Shown in pieces: positions 6,272 to 13,923 of a DNA stretch of 31,521 nt. Numbering within the stretch: position 1 is the stretch's first letter; the number at the start of each line of letters is the position of its first letter. The notes under the pieces are model-generated. The model saw only the letters and a list, made by a program, of their open reading frames with translations. It did no database searches and was not told the DNA's origin. This stretch comes from an uncultured Oscillospiraceae bacterium (GTDB taxonomy: Bacteria; Bacillota; Clostridia; Oscillospirales; Oscillospiraceae), in contig CAJTLI010000028.1 of NCBI GenBank assembly GCA_910577525.1, positions 1 through 31,521 of the forward strand, in the 5' to 3' direction. Both the position numbers and the translations under genes were made by a program.

Positions 6272-9202
6272 TCAATGCCTCCCTTTCTTCCCATAGGCGC
6301 ACCAGATGAACATGCCAAGGGACGCGGCGGTGAGCACGCCCAGCATGGCGCAGACCGCCTGGAGCGCCGGCTGCCACCAATATACCGTTTCGCTTATCAC
6401 CGTCTCCTCCGCCAGGCCGTTGATGAGGATGCTCCGGCTGTGCGCATAGTAGAAGTGTTCGTTGGCGGTTTTCATCCAGTTCAAGATGTTGCCGTCCCGC
6501 TCCTTGACGGCCAGGTTGGTCAGCTCGCTGGTCCGCCCCGTGTCGGAGAGGAACAGGTCGGTGCCGCCGGTGATGCACTCGGCGGTGAGCACATAGCTGG
6601 ACGCGTCCTTGGAGGAGTCGGTGATGTTGATGCCCTTGAAGCCCCACTCATTGCGGAGAATCTCAATCTGGGCCCCGCGGTGGGCCGGGGAGGCGGTCAT
6701 GCCAATTCGGTTGTAGCTGGTCATCACCCCCAGGCCGCCGCCGTCGCTCAGCGCGCCCTCGAAGGCCTTGAAATAGATCTCCCAGCAGGCCTGCTCGGTG
6801 GCGAAGGTGGCCACGCCGTGGCGGTTGACCTCCTGGCCGTTGAGGCAGAAGTGCTTGAAGCCGGTGATGATCCCCTTCTCTGTCATGGGTTCGGCGTTGG
6901 CGCGGCTCATCAGATAACTCATCAGGCCGTCCTCGGAAAAGTACTCGCTGTTGCGGCCCAGATAGGCCGTCCTGTGGATGTTTGCCCCGGGGCCGAACAC
7001 CATGGTCACGCCGGCGTACATGGCGTCCTCCGCCATGAGCGCGCCGCGCTTCCGGGCCAGCTCCAGATTGAACGTGGTGGCCTGGATGGGCTCGTCCACG
7101 AACAGGGTGCATTTTTCTCCGCCGCCCTTGGTGTAGTTTCCCTGTATCCCGCAGGGACCGTTGGTGGAGGCGTTGGCCGGCTTGCCCACCTCCGGGATCG
7201 CCACATTGCCCCGGTTGTCGCCGCAGATGGTGGCCAGCTGGTTGATGCTGAGCTGGTCGATGAAGGCCGTCCACTCCTGCGCGCCATAGGCCGCATCCCT
7301 CATGCTCACCAGCTTGAGGCCCGCGTCCTGACTAAAGGTCATGTCCCCGGTGTCCGGCGCGCCGACGGGTTTTTCATAGCTTTTGCCGGTCATCAGCTCC
7401 GCCATGGCGTCGGTGGCGGCCAGCCCTGTATAGCTCTTCGGGAAGGTGTTCCAGTCCGAGCGGGTCAGATAGGTGACGGCGCCGAGGAGGTAGCTGTTCA
7501 GGTCCACGTCCTGGAGCTGGTTGGACACCACCGCCCCGGTGACGGGGCTGACGGCATAGGTGACATTGTCGTACCGGTCCAGGGCCGCGCACACCGCCTT
7601 GGCCGGGTCGCCGGATACAGGGGCCCCCTTCTCGTCGAACAGCCCCCCGATCCCCCGGGCGGCCATGATGTTGTTCAGTGCGTCGTGGCTGCTCTCGCCC
7701 ACGGCAAACCAGTAGTCCCCGGCATCGAACACATAGCAGCCGGTCTTGCCCGGGTCCGCGCCGTTTTGGGCGCGCTCGTCATAGACGGCAAAGTAGTAGT
7801 CGGGCACGGAGATGTTCACCGTTTCGCTCTCCCCTGCCCCCAGCTCACCCGACTTCTGAAAGCCGATGAGCTGGATGGCGGACTTCTCCGCCTGTCCGGC
7901 CGCCCAGGGCAGCTGGACATAGAGCTGGACCAGCGACTTCGACTTCCCCGCAAAGCCGCCCTCGTTGGTGACTTTTACCGCCGCGGTGACGGTGTGGGCG
8001 TCCTGGTCCCAGGTAATGTCCTCCACCTCCTGGGTAAATTGGGCGTAGGACAGGCCGTAGCCAAAGGGATAGGCCATCTCGGCCGCATAGTCCCAGCCGC
8101 CCTCACCGGCGAACGCCCCGGCGGGGCCGGCGGCATCGTGGAGGCCCAGCACCTGGTCCTGATACCGGGTTTCATAATATTTGTAACCCACATAGATGTT
8201 TTCTGCATATACCAGATACCGGTCCGCGTACAGCTTTTCAAGGTTGGTAAACTGATAGTCCCCAAAGTTCTGCATGGCGGGGGCGGACAGGGAGCTGGAC
8301 GCCCAGGTGTCCGGCAGGTGTCCGGAGGGGTCGGCGGCGCCCGTGAGGATATCGGCCAAGGCGATGAAGCCGTAGTCCCCCGCCGCGCCGAACACCAGGC
8401 AGGCGTCCACCCCGTACTCCTCCTGCTCAATCCACTCAATGTCCATGGCGAAGGGGCTGTTGACCAGCACGATGGTCTTTCCAAATTTCCCGCTGTCATG
8501 GATCATCCGCAGCAGGTCCGCCTCCTCTTGATGGAGGGCCAGCATGGGAACTCCTCCGGCATCCATTGGGTCCAGGTCCACCCCCTCGCCGCCGTAGCGG
8601 GTGAGGAGGGCCAGCGCCGCGTCATTATACTGTTGACTAAAAGAATCCTTCAGCGCGCCGGTATAGAAGCTGATGGGCGCCTCGCCGATGGTAGAGTTTC
8701 CCCGGGTGGCCGCGGAAACCCGAGCTGTTCCACTGCTGGCATAGGCGTCGCGCATGACGGGGTTGATCTGAAAACCGGCGGCCTCCAGCGCGGTGTACAG
8801 CTCCCCGCCCCGCTCCGGATTGAAGCTGGCGTTGCCCGCGTTGGATTTGTAAATTGGGTCGTTGACAGAATTGCCGAAAACGGTCACGCTGCGCTCCCCG
8901 GCGGCCAGGGGCAGAGCGCCGCCCTCATTGCGCAGGAGCACCGTCCCCTCGCACATGGCCCGGAGGTTGTGGTCCCGCTCGTCGGCGATCAGCCGCCGGG
9001 CGTTCTCCGCGTTCAGCTCGCCGTAGGCGGAGGGATAGTAGTTGGTGTCGCCGCTGACCTGGACGGTCTCCCCGGTGATGCCCAAAAAGCTGTTGACGTA
9101 GCCGCTGTAGTAAAATGCGGAGCTGGTGAGGCTAAGGGCGGCGGACAGGAGCCGGGCGGACACCGCCGCCCGGCTCAGCCATTTCTGATACTTTTTCCTC
9201 AT
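6272..9202 (-). CDS. Membrane-anchored GH3 beta-glucosidase-like enzyme, permuted (copy 1)
   Basis: A 976-residue GH3 protein with its halves in the reverse of the usual order. It has an N-terminal membrane segment (about 10-30); a GH3 C-type domain starting at CEGTVLLRNEGGALPL (about 80-90); a Fn3-like part (VQLYVQLPW); then the TIM-barrel half with GPGANIHR, KHFCLNGQEVNRHG and the nucleophile motif ITDSS (D862). A C-terminal helix after YWWQPAL ends in KKGRH. Basic residues at both ends predict both termini inside and the enzyme outside. Reversed GH3 order is known from Ruminococcus albus and Butyrivibrio enzymes. The start is ATG 9202 with GGGAAG upstream; a longer frame would need TTG at 9223. 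Closest local relative is the GH3 at 13920-16808. Likely substrates are beta-glucosides; specificity is not shown. Confidence 0.9.
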   Translation of the reverse strand: MRKKYQKWLSRAAVSARLLSAALSLTSSAFYYSGYVNSFLGITGETVQVSGDTNYYPSAYGELNAENARRLIADERDHNLRAMCEGTVLLRNEGGALPLAAGERSVTVFGNSVNDPIYKSNAGNASFNPERGGELYTALEAAGFQINPVMRDAYASSGTARVSAATRGNSTIGEAPISFYTGALKDSFSQQYNDAALALLTRYGGEGVDLDPMDAGGVPMLALHQEEADLLRMIHDSGKFGKTIVLVNSPFAMDIEWIEQEEYGVDACLVFGAAGDYGFIALADILTGAADPSGHLPDTWASSSLSAPAMQNFGDYQFTNLEKLYADRYLVYAENIYVGYKYYETRYQDQVLGLHDAAGPAGAFAGEGGWDYAAEMAYPFGYGLSYAQFTQEVEDITWDQDAHTVTAAVKVTNEGGFAGKSKSLVQLYVQLPWAAGQAEKSAIQLIGFQKSGELGAGESETVNISVPDYYFAVYDERAQNGADPGKTGCYVFDAGDYWFAVGESSHDALNNIMAARGIGGLFDEKGAPVSGDPAKAVCAALDRYDNVTYAVSPVTGAVVSNQLQDVDLNSYLLGAVTYLTRSDWNTFPKSYTGLAATDAMAELMTGKSYEKPVGAPDTGDMTFSQDAGLKLVSMRDAAYGAQEWTAFIDQLSINQLATICGDNRGNVAIPEVGKPANASTNGPCGIQGNYTKGGGEKCTLFVDEPIQATTFNLELARKRGALMAEDAMYAGVTMVFGPGANIHRTAYLGRNSEYFSEDGLMSYLMSRANAEPMTEKGIITGFKHFCLNGQEVNRHGVATFATEQACWEIYFKAFEGALSDGGGLGVMTSYNRIGMTASPAHRGAQIEILRNEWGFKGINITDSSKDASSYVLTAECITGGTDLFLSDTGRTSELTNLAVKERDGNILNWMKTANEHFYYAHSRSILINGLAEETVISETVYWWQPALQAVCAMLGVLTAASLGMFIWCAYGKKGRH

Positions 9203-9221
9203 GATAAAACTTCCCGGAATC

Positions 9222-9260
9222 AAAAACGGCGGGCCGCGGGATTATTTCCGCGGCCCGCCG
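9222..9260 (-). terminator. Strong hairpin with U run between two GH3 genes
   Basis: A perfect 13-bp stem (9248-9260 with 9227-9239, arm CGGCGGGCCGCGG) has an 8-base loop and, on the minus strand, is followed by GTTTTTG. It is a standard Rho-independent terminator. It lies only about 20 bases upstream of the next GH3 start, leaving no room for a promoter after it. It may therefore act as a partial terminator or attenuator inside the locus. Confidence 0.85.
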
Positions 9261-9273
9261 GACAGCGTTTGGT

Positions 9274-12225
9274 TTACGCTTTCGCTTTTTTCCTGCCGCG
9301 CACCAGCATGAACGCGCTTCCCGCAGTCAGAACCGCCATCACGCCTGTGGCGGCGTACAGGGCCGTCTGCCACCAGGGGGTGATGGAGCGCACCGTGGCG
9401 TTGCCCACGTTCATGGCGTGGCTGTGGGTGATGGAATAGGCGATGTGCTTTACCGCGTTCTGGACGGCGCTGACAATGGCGGGGTCGCCCTCCAGCCCGT
9501 CCAGGGTGGCCATGCCCATGCTGTAGCCGTCCCACAGGTCCTGCCCGGCCAGCACGCCCAGCCGGTAGTCCATGTAACCGGCCATGACGGAGCAGTCGGT
9601 GATGGCCGCGCCCTTCATGCCCCACTCATCCCGGAGAATGCCGGTCATCAGGCCGTGGTGGGCGCCGCTCCAGGTGACGCCCAGGCGGTTAAAGCTGGAC
9701 ATCACGCCCATGCCGCCGCCCCGGGCCACGCTGCCCTCGAAGCCCTCCAGGTACAGCTCCCGGATGGCCTGCTCGTTGGACCAGGTGGAGATGCCGTAGC
9801 GGCCCTCCTCCTGGTCGTTGAGGGCGAAATGCTTGGTGAACACATATACGCCCCGGTCCTGGATGGCGGCCACCTCCACGGCGGCCACCCGGCCGGACAG
9901 CCAGCCGTCCTCGGAGTAGTACTCGAAGTTGCGCCCGGAGTAAGGAGTGCGGTGGATGTTGGCCCCGGGGCCGTAGATGCCGGAGAACACGGTGCCGGAA
10001 TCGTCGGTGGCGTGGAGGAAATCCTCGCCGATGCACTTGCCCATATGTTCAATGAGCTCCAGGTTAAAGGTAGCGGCCATCACATCCTCGGAGGTGTAAG
10101 CCATGGCGGAGGAGCCGCCCATCAGGCTCTTGGTGAAGCCCTGAGGACCGTTCTCGTCGTTGGTGCCGGGCAGGTTGATGGAGGGCACGGGCTGGGTGAG
10201 ATGGAAGCCGTTGTAGATGAGGTTGGTCATCTCGCTGTAGGGAATCTGGCTGACCAACTGCTCCCAGGAAGGGTCGTCAGCCCCGGTCTCGGCGAACATA
10301 CCGGCGTTCAGCGTGCCGGCCACGCCCACCTGGGGCATGGAGGCGTCCGCCCAGTAGCGGCCCTTGGCCGTCTCCACCATGGCCTTCCGGTCCCCCTCGT
10401 CATGGGACAGGCCGTCCTTCCACATCTGCTGGGTGATTTTCAGGGAGACGGTGGTGGGGAAGGTGCCCGTCCAGTCGTTCCGGGTGAGGTAGGTAATGGT
10501 CTGCCCCTCCGCGCCGGGGTACTTGTTTAGGTCGGCGTCCTCGAAGAGGTTGGTGATGGGCTTGCCGGTGGCGGAGGACACCGCGTAGGTGGTCTTGTCA
10601 AAGGCGGGGTTGTTCCACTTGGAGGCCAGGGCGGCGTTCCCGGTCCCGGTCATGCGGGAGGCGTCCGCGCCCTTGGCGGCCAGGATGTTGTTCACCGCGT
10701 CATGGGCGTCCTTGCCCACAGTGAAGTAATAATCCCCGTCCTCCAGGATGTAGGTCTTGGCGTTCATGTGGTCGTAGGAGGTCAGGTCCTCCTTCTCCAC
10801 GGTGATGGTGAAGTGTTCGGTGGCCCCGGCCTTGATCTCCTTCTTGTCAAAGCCGCACAGCTCCACCGCCGCCTTTTCCACCTGGTTGTCGATGTCGTAC
10901 TGGGTGTAGGGGGACTGGAAGTAGATCTGCACCGTGTGCTTGCCGTCCACCGCGCCGGTGTTCTTCACGTCCACCTCCACCTGGAAGGTGTCGCCCTGCT
11001 CCCGGACGGAGAAATTGGAGTACTCAAACTCGGTATAGCTCAGCCCGAAGCCGAAGGGGAAGGCCACGTCGGCGCTGTAATCGTAGTTCCCGGCGTTGCC
11101 CTGGCCCAGCACGTAGTCCTCATACCGGGTCTCATAGTAGCGGTAGCCCACGTAGATGCCCTCCTGGTACACCACGTAGTCCCGGTTGCACTTGCCGATG
11201 CCGGGGTCGGTGTTGTTCTGGGCGGAGGCCACGTCGTAGTCCGCGCCGTTGGTGTAGGGATACGCGCCGAAGTTCTGCATGGCGGGGGCGGAGTGGTTGT
11301 CCTTGAGGAAGGTGTCCACAATGCGGCCGGAGGGGTTGACGTTGCCCGCCAGGATGTCCGCCACGGCGGTGATGCCCGTCATGCCCACGTCGCCGATCCA
11401 CAGCACCGCGTCGATGCCGTAGTCGTCCACAAAGTCCAGCTGGAGAGCGTTGGAGGAGTTGAGCAGCACCACGATTTTCTTGAAGGTGCCGTCGGCTTTC
11501 AGCTTCTCCAGATTCTCAAACATCTCGACCTCTTCCTTGCACAGGCGCAGGTAGTCGCCGTCGGTCATGTACTCCTCCAGCTCGGGCAGGCCGGAGGGCA
11601 GGTCCGCCCCCTCGCCGCCGGACCGGGCCAGCACCACCAGGGCCACGTCTCCGTAAGCGGGCCAGGTAGAGGCTGTGGCGTCATATTTCTCCCAGGGAAT
11701 CTCGTTGATGCGGTACTGGGCCTGGCTGCCGCCGGTGGTGTCGGCGTTCACCCGCTTATAGCCCGCCCCGGCGTAAAACTTCCACTGCTCGGGGTTGACG
11801 GAGTTCTCGCCGAACACCCCGTCCATGGCGGCCTTGAGGGAGATGGCGTCGTCCGCGGACACCTGGCCGGAGCCGGTGCCGCCGTACAGCAGGTTGAAGC
11901 TGGACTGGGAGAAGGGGGTGAACTTGGTGCCCTGGGCCAGGGGCAGGGTGTTGTCCCGGTTGACCAGCAGGGCCGCGCCCTCGGCCTCGATGTCGCGGCA
12001 CAGCTGCTTCTCGAACGCCACCAGGTCTTCCTCGTTCTCGTAATCGCTCCAGAAGTATATTTTGGCGTCCGGGTCGGGAATGACCTCCTGGGTCTTGGCC
12101 CCCAGGGCCACGTTGATGGCGGTGGCAAAAGCGCTGGTGACGGGGATGGCCACAATGCACACCACCAGCAGCAGGGCGGTCACTGCTGTGAGAACGGCCC
12201 ACAGCAGGCTGCCTTTTTTCTTCAT
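9274..12225 (-). CDS. Membrane-anchored GH3 beta-glucosidase-like enzyme, permuted (copy 2)
   Basis: A 983-residue GH3 protein with the same permuted plan as its neighbours. It has an N-terminal membrane helix (about 8-32); a GH3 C-type half starting around EGAALLVNRDNTLPL; a Fn3-like part (HTVQIYFQSPY); and a barrel half with GPGANIHRTPY, TKHFALNDQEEGRYG and nucleophile motif ITDCS (D877). A C-terminal helix after WWQTAL ends RGRKKAKA. It is the most divergent of the three: motifs AEKSAIQL and AGESETV shared by the other two are changed, and no four-helix gene follows it. The start is ATG 12225 with AAGGAG ten bases upstream; the frame from 12348 would overlap the lipoprotein gene. It is expected outside the membrane, acting on beta-glycosides. 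The divergence suggests a different substrate or a structural role. Confidence 0.9.
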   Translation of the reverse strand: MKKKGSLLWAVLTAVTALLLVVCIVAIPVTSAFATAINVALGAKTQEVIPDPDAKIYFWSDYENEEDLVAFEKQLCRDIEAEGAALLVNRDNTLPLAQGTKFTPFSQSSFNLLYGGTGSGQVSADDAISLKAAMDGVFGENSVNPEQWKFYAGAGYKRVNADTTGGSQAQYRINEIPWEKYDATASTWPAYGDVALVVLARSGGEGADLPSGLPELEEYMTDGDYLRLCKEEVEMFENLEKLKADGTFKKIVVLLNSSNALQLDFVDDYGIDAVLWIGDVGMTGITAVADILAGNVNPSGRIVDTFLKDNHSAPAMQNFGAYPYTNGADYDVASAQNNTDPGIGKCNRDYVVYQEGIYVGYRYYETRYEDYVLGQGNAGNYDYSADVAFPFGFGLSYTEFEYSNFSVREQGDTFQVEVDVKNTGAVDGKHTVQIYFQSPYTQYDIDNQVEKAAVELCGFDKKEIKAGATEHFTITVEKEDLTSYDHMNAKTYILEDGDYYFTVGKDAHDAVNNILAAKGADASRMTGTGNAALASKWNNPAFDKTTYAVSSATGKPITNLFEDADLNKYPGAEGQTITYLTRNDWTGTFPTTVSLKITQQMWKDGLSHDEGDRKAMVETAKGRYWADASMPQVGVAGTLNAGMFAETGADDPSWEQLVSQIPYSEMTNLIYNGFHLTQPVPSINLPGTNDENGPQGFTKSLMGGSSAMAYTSEDVMAATFNLELIEHMGKCIGEDFLHATDDSGTVFSGIYGPGANIHRTPYSGRNFEYYSEDGWLSGRVAAVEVAAIQDRGVYVFTKHFALNDQEEGRYGISTWSNEQAIRELYLEGFEGSVARGGGMGVMSSFNRLGVTWSGAHHGLMTGILRDEWGMKGAAITDCSVMAGYMDYRLGVLAGQDLWDGYSMGMATLDGLEGDPAIVSAVQNAVKHIAYSITHSHAMNVGNATVRSITPWWQTALYAATGVMAVLTAGSAFMLVRGRKKAKA

Positions 12226-12245
12226 ACAAAACGCTCCTTTTCTGA

Positions 12246-12283
12246 AACAGGCCCCAGGCGGTCGCGCCGGCCTGGGGCCTGTT
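12246..12283 (-). other. 14-bp hairpin between lipoprotein and GH3 genes
   Basis: A perfect 14-bp inverted repeat (12246-12259 with 12270-12283, arm AACAGGCCCCAGGC) with a 10-base loop fills the gap between the lipoprotein stop and the GH3 ribosome site. On the minus strand only three T residues end it, so it would be a poor terminator. It may be an mRNA-stabilising or processing stem, or a leaky terminator. Confidence 0.6.
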
Positions 12284-12308
12284 GTCGTTTCTGGAATGGG
12301 GGCCTGGG

Positions 12309-13445
12309 TTATTCGGCCTTGGTGGCGGTGCCGCCGTCGATGGTCCACTTCTCGGCGCCCATGGCGGCCCAGATCTGGCCGAAGGCGCCCAGCACGTCCT
12401 CGCCGGGGGCGGTGACGGTGAGGGTGCTGCCCTCCAGCACGTAGGTGAAGCCGTCCCGCTCCATGCCATACTCGGGGTACTTGACCTTCATGTTGGTGTC
12501 GTCCAGCAGCACCAGCACTAGACCGCCGGCCTGGTAGGAGGCGATACCCTCCTCTCCGGCGGGCTCGCCGCCCTCAGCGGGGGCCTGACCGCCCTCGGGG
12601 GCGGGCAGGGCGGAGATGTCCTCGCACACAAAGGTGTAGGCTGCCGTGTTGCCGTCGCCCAGATCGCGCTCGGTGGAGAAGGTGGCCTTATTGCCGTCCA
12701 TGGTCACGTCCACGGCCTCGCCGCCCAGGGTGATGGAGATGGCGCCGTCGGCCAGGTTCCAGGTGCCGTCGGCAAACTTGTCGTATCCGGCGTACAGCAG
12801 CAGGGCGCCGTCGGCCTGGAGGTAGGCGGTGGCGTTCTTCTCCGCGTCGGCGAAGGTTCCCACGTGCTCGGGGGCGGTGAACTCCTGCTTATAGGCCTGG
12901 ATAAAGGCGTTGGCGTCGGCAAAGTTCTTGCCCTCCTTGCCCTCCATGGAGGCCACGCGGGTGTAGGACATGCCGGGCACCACGGGGAAGGTCAGGTCGA
13001 AGGAGTACACCCCGGCCACGTCATAGGCGTAGGCGGTCTGGGCGTTGGACTCGGCGCCCGCCTCGTCCACATAGGCGATCTTGATCTGGAGGCAGGCCAC
13101 GCCGTCCTTCTCCACTTCCTTCCAGGTGCCGGACATGTAGCTGGCCGTAAAGGTGGGGTTGGTGGCGGCATCCGAGGCGTCGAAGTTGGCAAACATATTC
13201 TTGTCGGTTACGGCGGTGCCATCCTCGTTCAGGTTCAGCAGGAAAGCCGCGTTCAGCATGGAGGCATTCTCGCCGCTCTCCTCATAGGTGCCCCAGAACT
13301 GGTAGGTTTTTGCGCCTTCGGCGGGCTGGGAGGGGGCCTCGGAGGGCTGCTGGGAGTTTGCGGCAGGCTGGCCGCCGCAGGCCGCCAGCAGGGAGGCCAG
13401 CATCAGCGCGGACAGAACCGCTGCCAGGAGTTTCTTCATTTTCAT
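12309..13445 (-). CDS. Secreted lipoprotein of unknown function (copy 2)
   Basis: A 378-residue protein with a lipoprotein signal: KMKKLL, hydrophobic core, lipobox LAAC (Cys at about residue 23). It is followed by a Gln/Pro/Ser-rich linker and a long beta-rich body (repeated Thr/Tyr/Gly strands of the type GTWKEVEKDG and GTWNLADGAI, resembling lipocalin-like or META-like barrels). A low-complexity PAPEGGQAPAEGGEPAGEEG linker near residues 285-305 separates a last small domain. The start is ATG 13445 with GGAGG eight bases upstream; TTG at 13460 is unlikely. It lies in the glycosidase locus directly before GH3 copy 2, so it may bind substrate or the enzyme at the surface. No catalytic motif is seen and no family is named. 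Confidence 0.75.
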   Translation of the reverse strand: MKMKKLLAAVLSALMLASLLAACGGQPAANSQQPSEAPSQPAEGAKTYQFWGTYEESGENASMLNAAFLLNLNEDGTAVTDKNMFANFDASDAATNPTFTASYMSGTWKEVEKDGVACLQIKIAYVDEAGAESNAQTAYAYDVAGVYSFDLTFPVVPGMSYTRVASMEGKEGKNFADANAFIQAYKQEFTAPEHVGTFADAEKNATAYLQADGALLLYAGYDKFADGTWNLADGAISITLGGEAVDVTMDGNKATFSTERDLGDGNTAAYTFVCEDISALPAPEGGQAPAEGGEPAGEEGIASYQAGGLVLVLLDDTNMKVKYPEYGMERDGFTYVLEGSTLTVTAPGEDVLGAFGQIWAAMGAEKWTIDGGTATKAE

Positions 13446-13515
13446 TCTTGTTTCCTCCAATTTCGTGTTATTTTTTGTCTCCGGGCAGGACCCGGGGGAA
13501 CAACGGGGATACGGA

Positions 13516-13923
13516 TCAGGCGCGGTGGGCCGTAAACGCCCCGGCCACGTTCAGGATGGCGGCGGTGCCGAACACCACGCAGAAAGCCACCGCCAGGACG
13601 GGGTTTCCCCCGAAGAAGGGCACGCCGGTGAGCACGTCGGCCAAGGGGTAGGCGGTCTCCGCCAGGTGGTTGGCCAGGGCCACGGCGAAGCAGGCCCCGC
13701 CCAGGATGGGGGTGAAGGGGAGCCTCAGCCATTCCCCCGCCAGGGTGAGGACCGCGCCGCCCGCCATCAGGCCGAAGGTGAGCCAGGAGAACACCCGGTC
13801 CACATCGGGCGCGGCGGTGGCCATGTAGATGGCGACGTAGGCCGCGGCGCCTACTAAGGCAATCAGGGCGGCGGCCAGGCTCAGGTAGAGGCCCGGCTTT
13901 CCGTCTTGCAGCAAGCGCTTCAT
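13516..13923 (-). CDS. Four-helix membrane protein paired with a GH3 (copy 2)
   Basis: A 135-residue polytopic protein with about four helices, homologous to the product of 5860-6270 (shared PGLYLSL near residue 9, RLPFTPI after helix 2, FFGGNP before the last helix). The start ATG at 13923 overlaps the stop of the GH3 gene in an ATGA, so it is translationally coupled to the enzyme. The much longer frame reaching 14304 lies inside the GH3 gene and is rejected. The function is unknown. The second occurrence of the same GH3-plus-four-helix pair in one locus argues that the two proteins work together in the membrane. Confidence 0.75.
   Translation of the reverse strand: MKRLLQDGKPGLYLSLAAALIALVGAAAYVAIYMATAAPDVDRVFSWLTFGLMAGGAVLTLAGEWLRLPFTPILGGACFAVALANHLAETAYPLADVLTGVPFFGGNPVLAVAFCVVFGTAAILNVAGAFTAHRA

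Noticed and set aside
6260..9439. A 1059-codon plus-strand frame opposite GH3 copy 1
   Set aside because: It is the antisense shadow of a clear GH3 gene, with no ribosome site and no domain.
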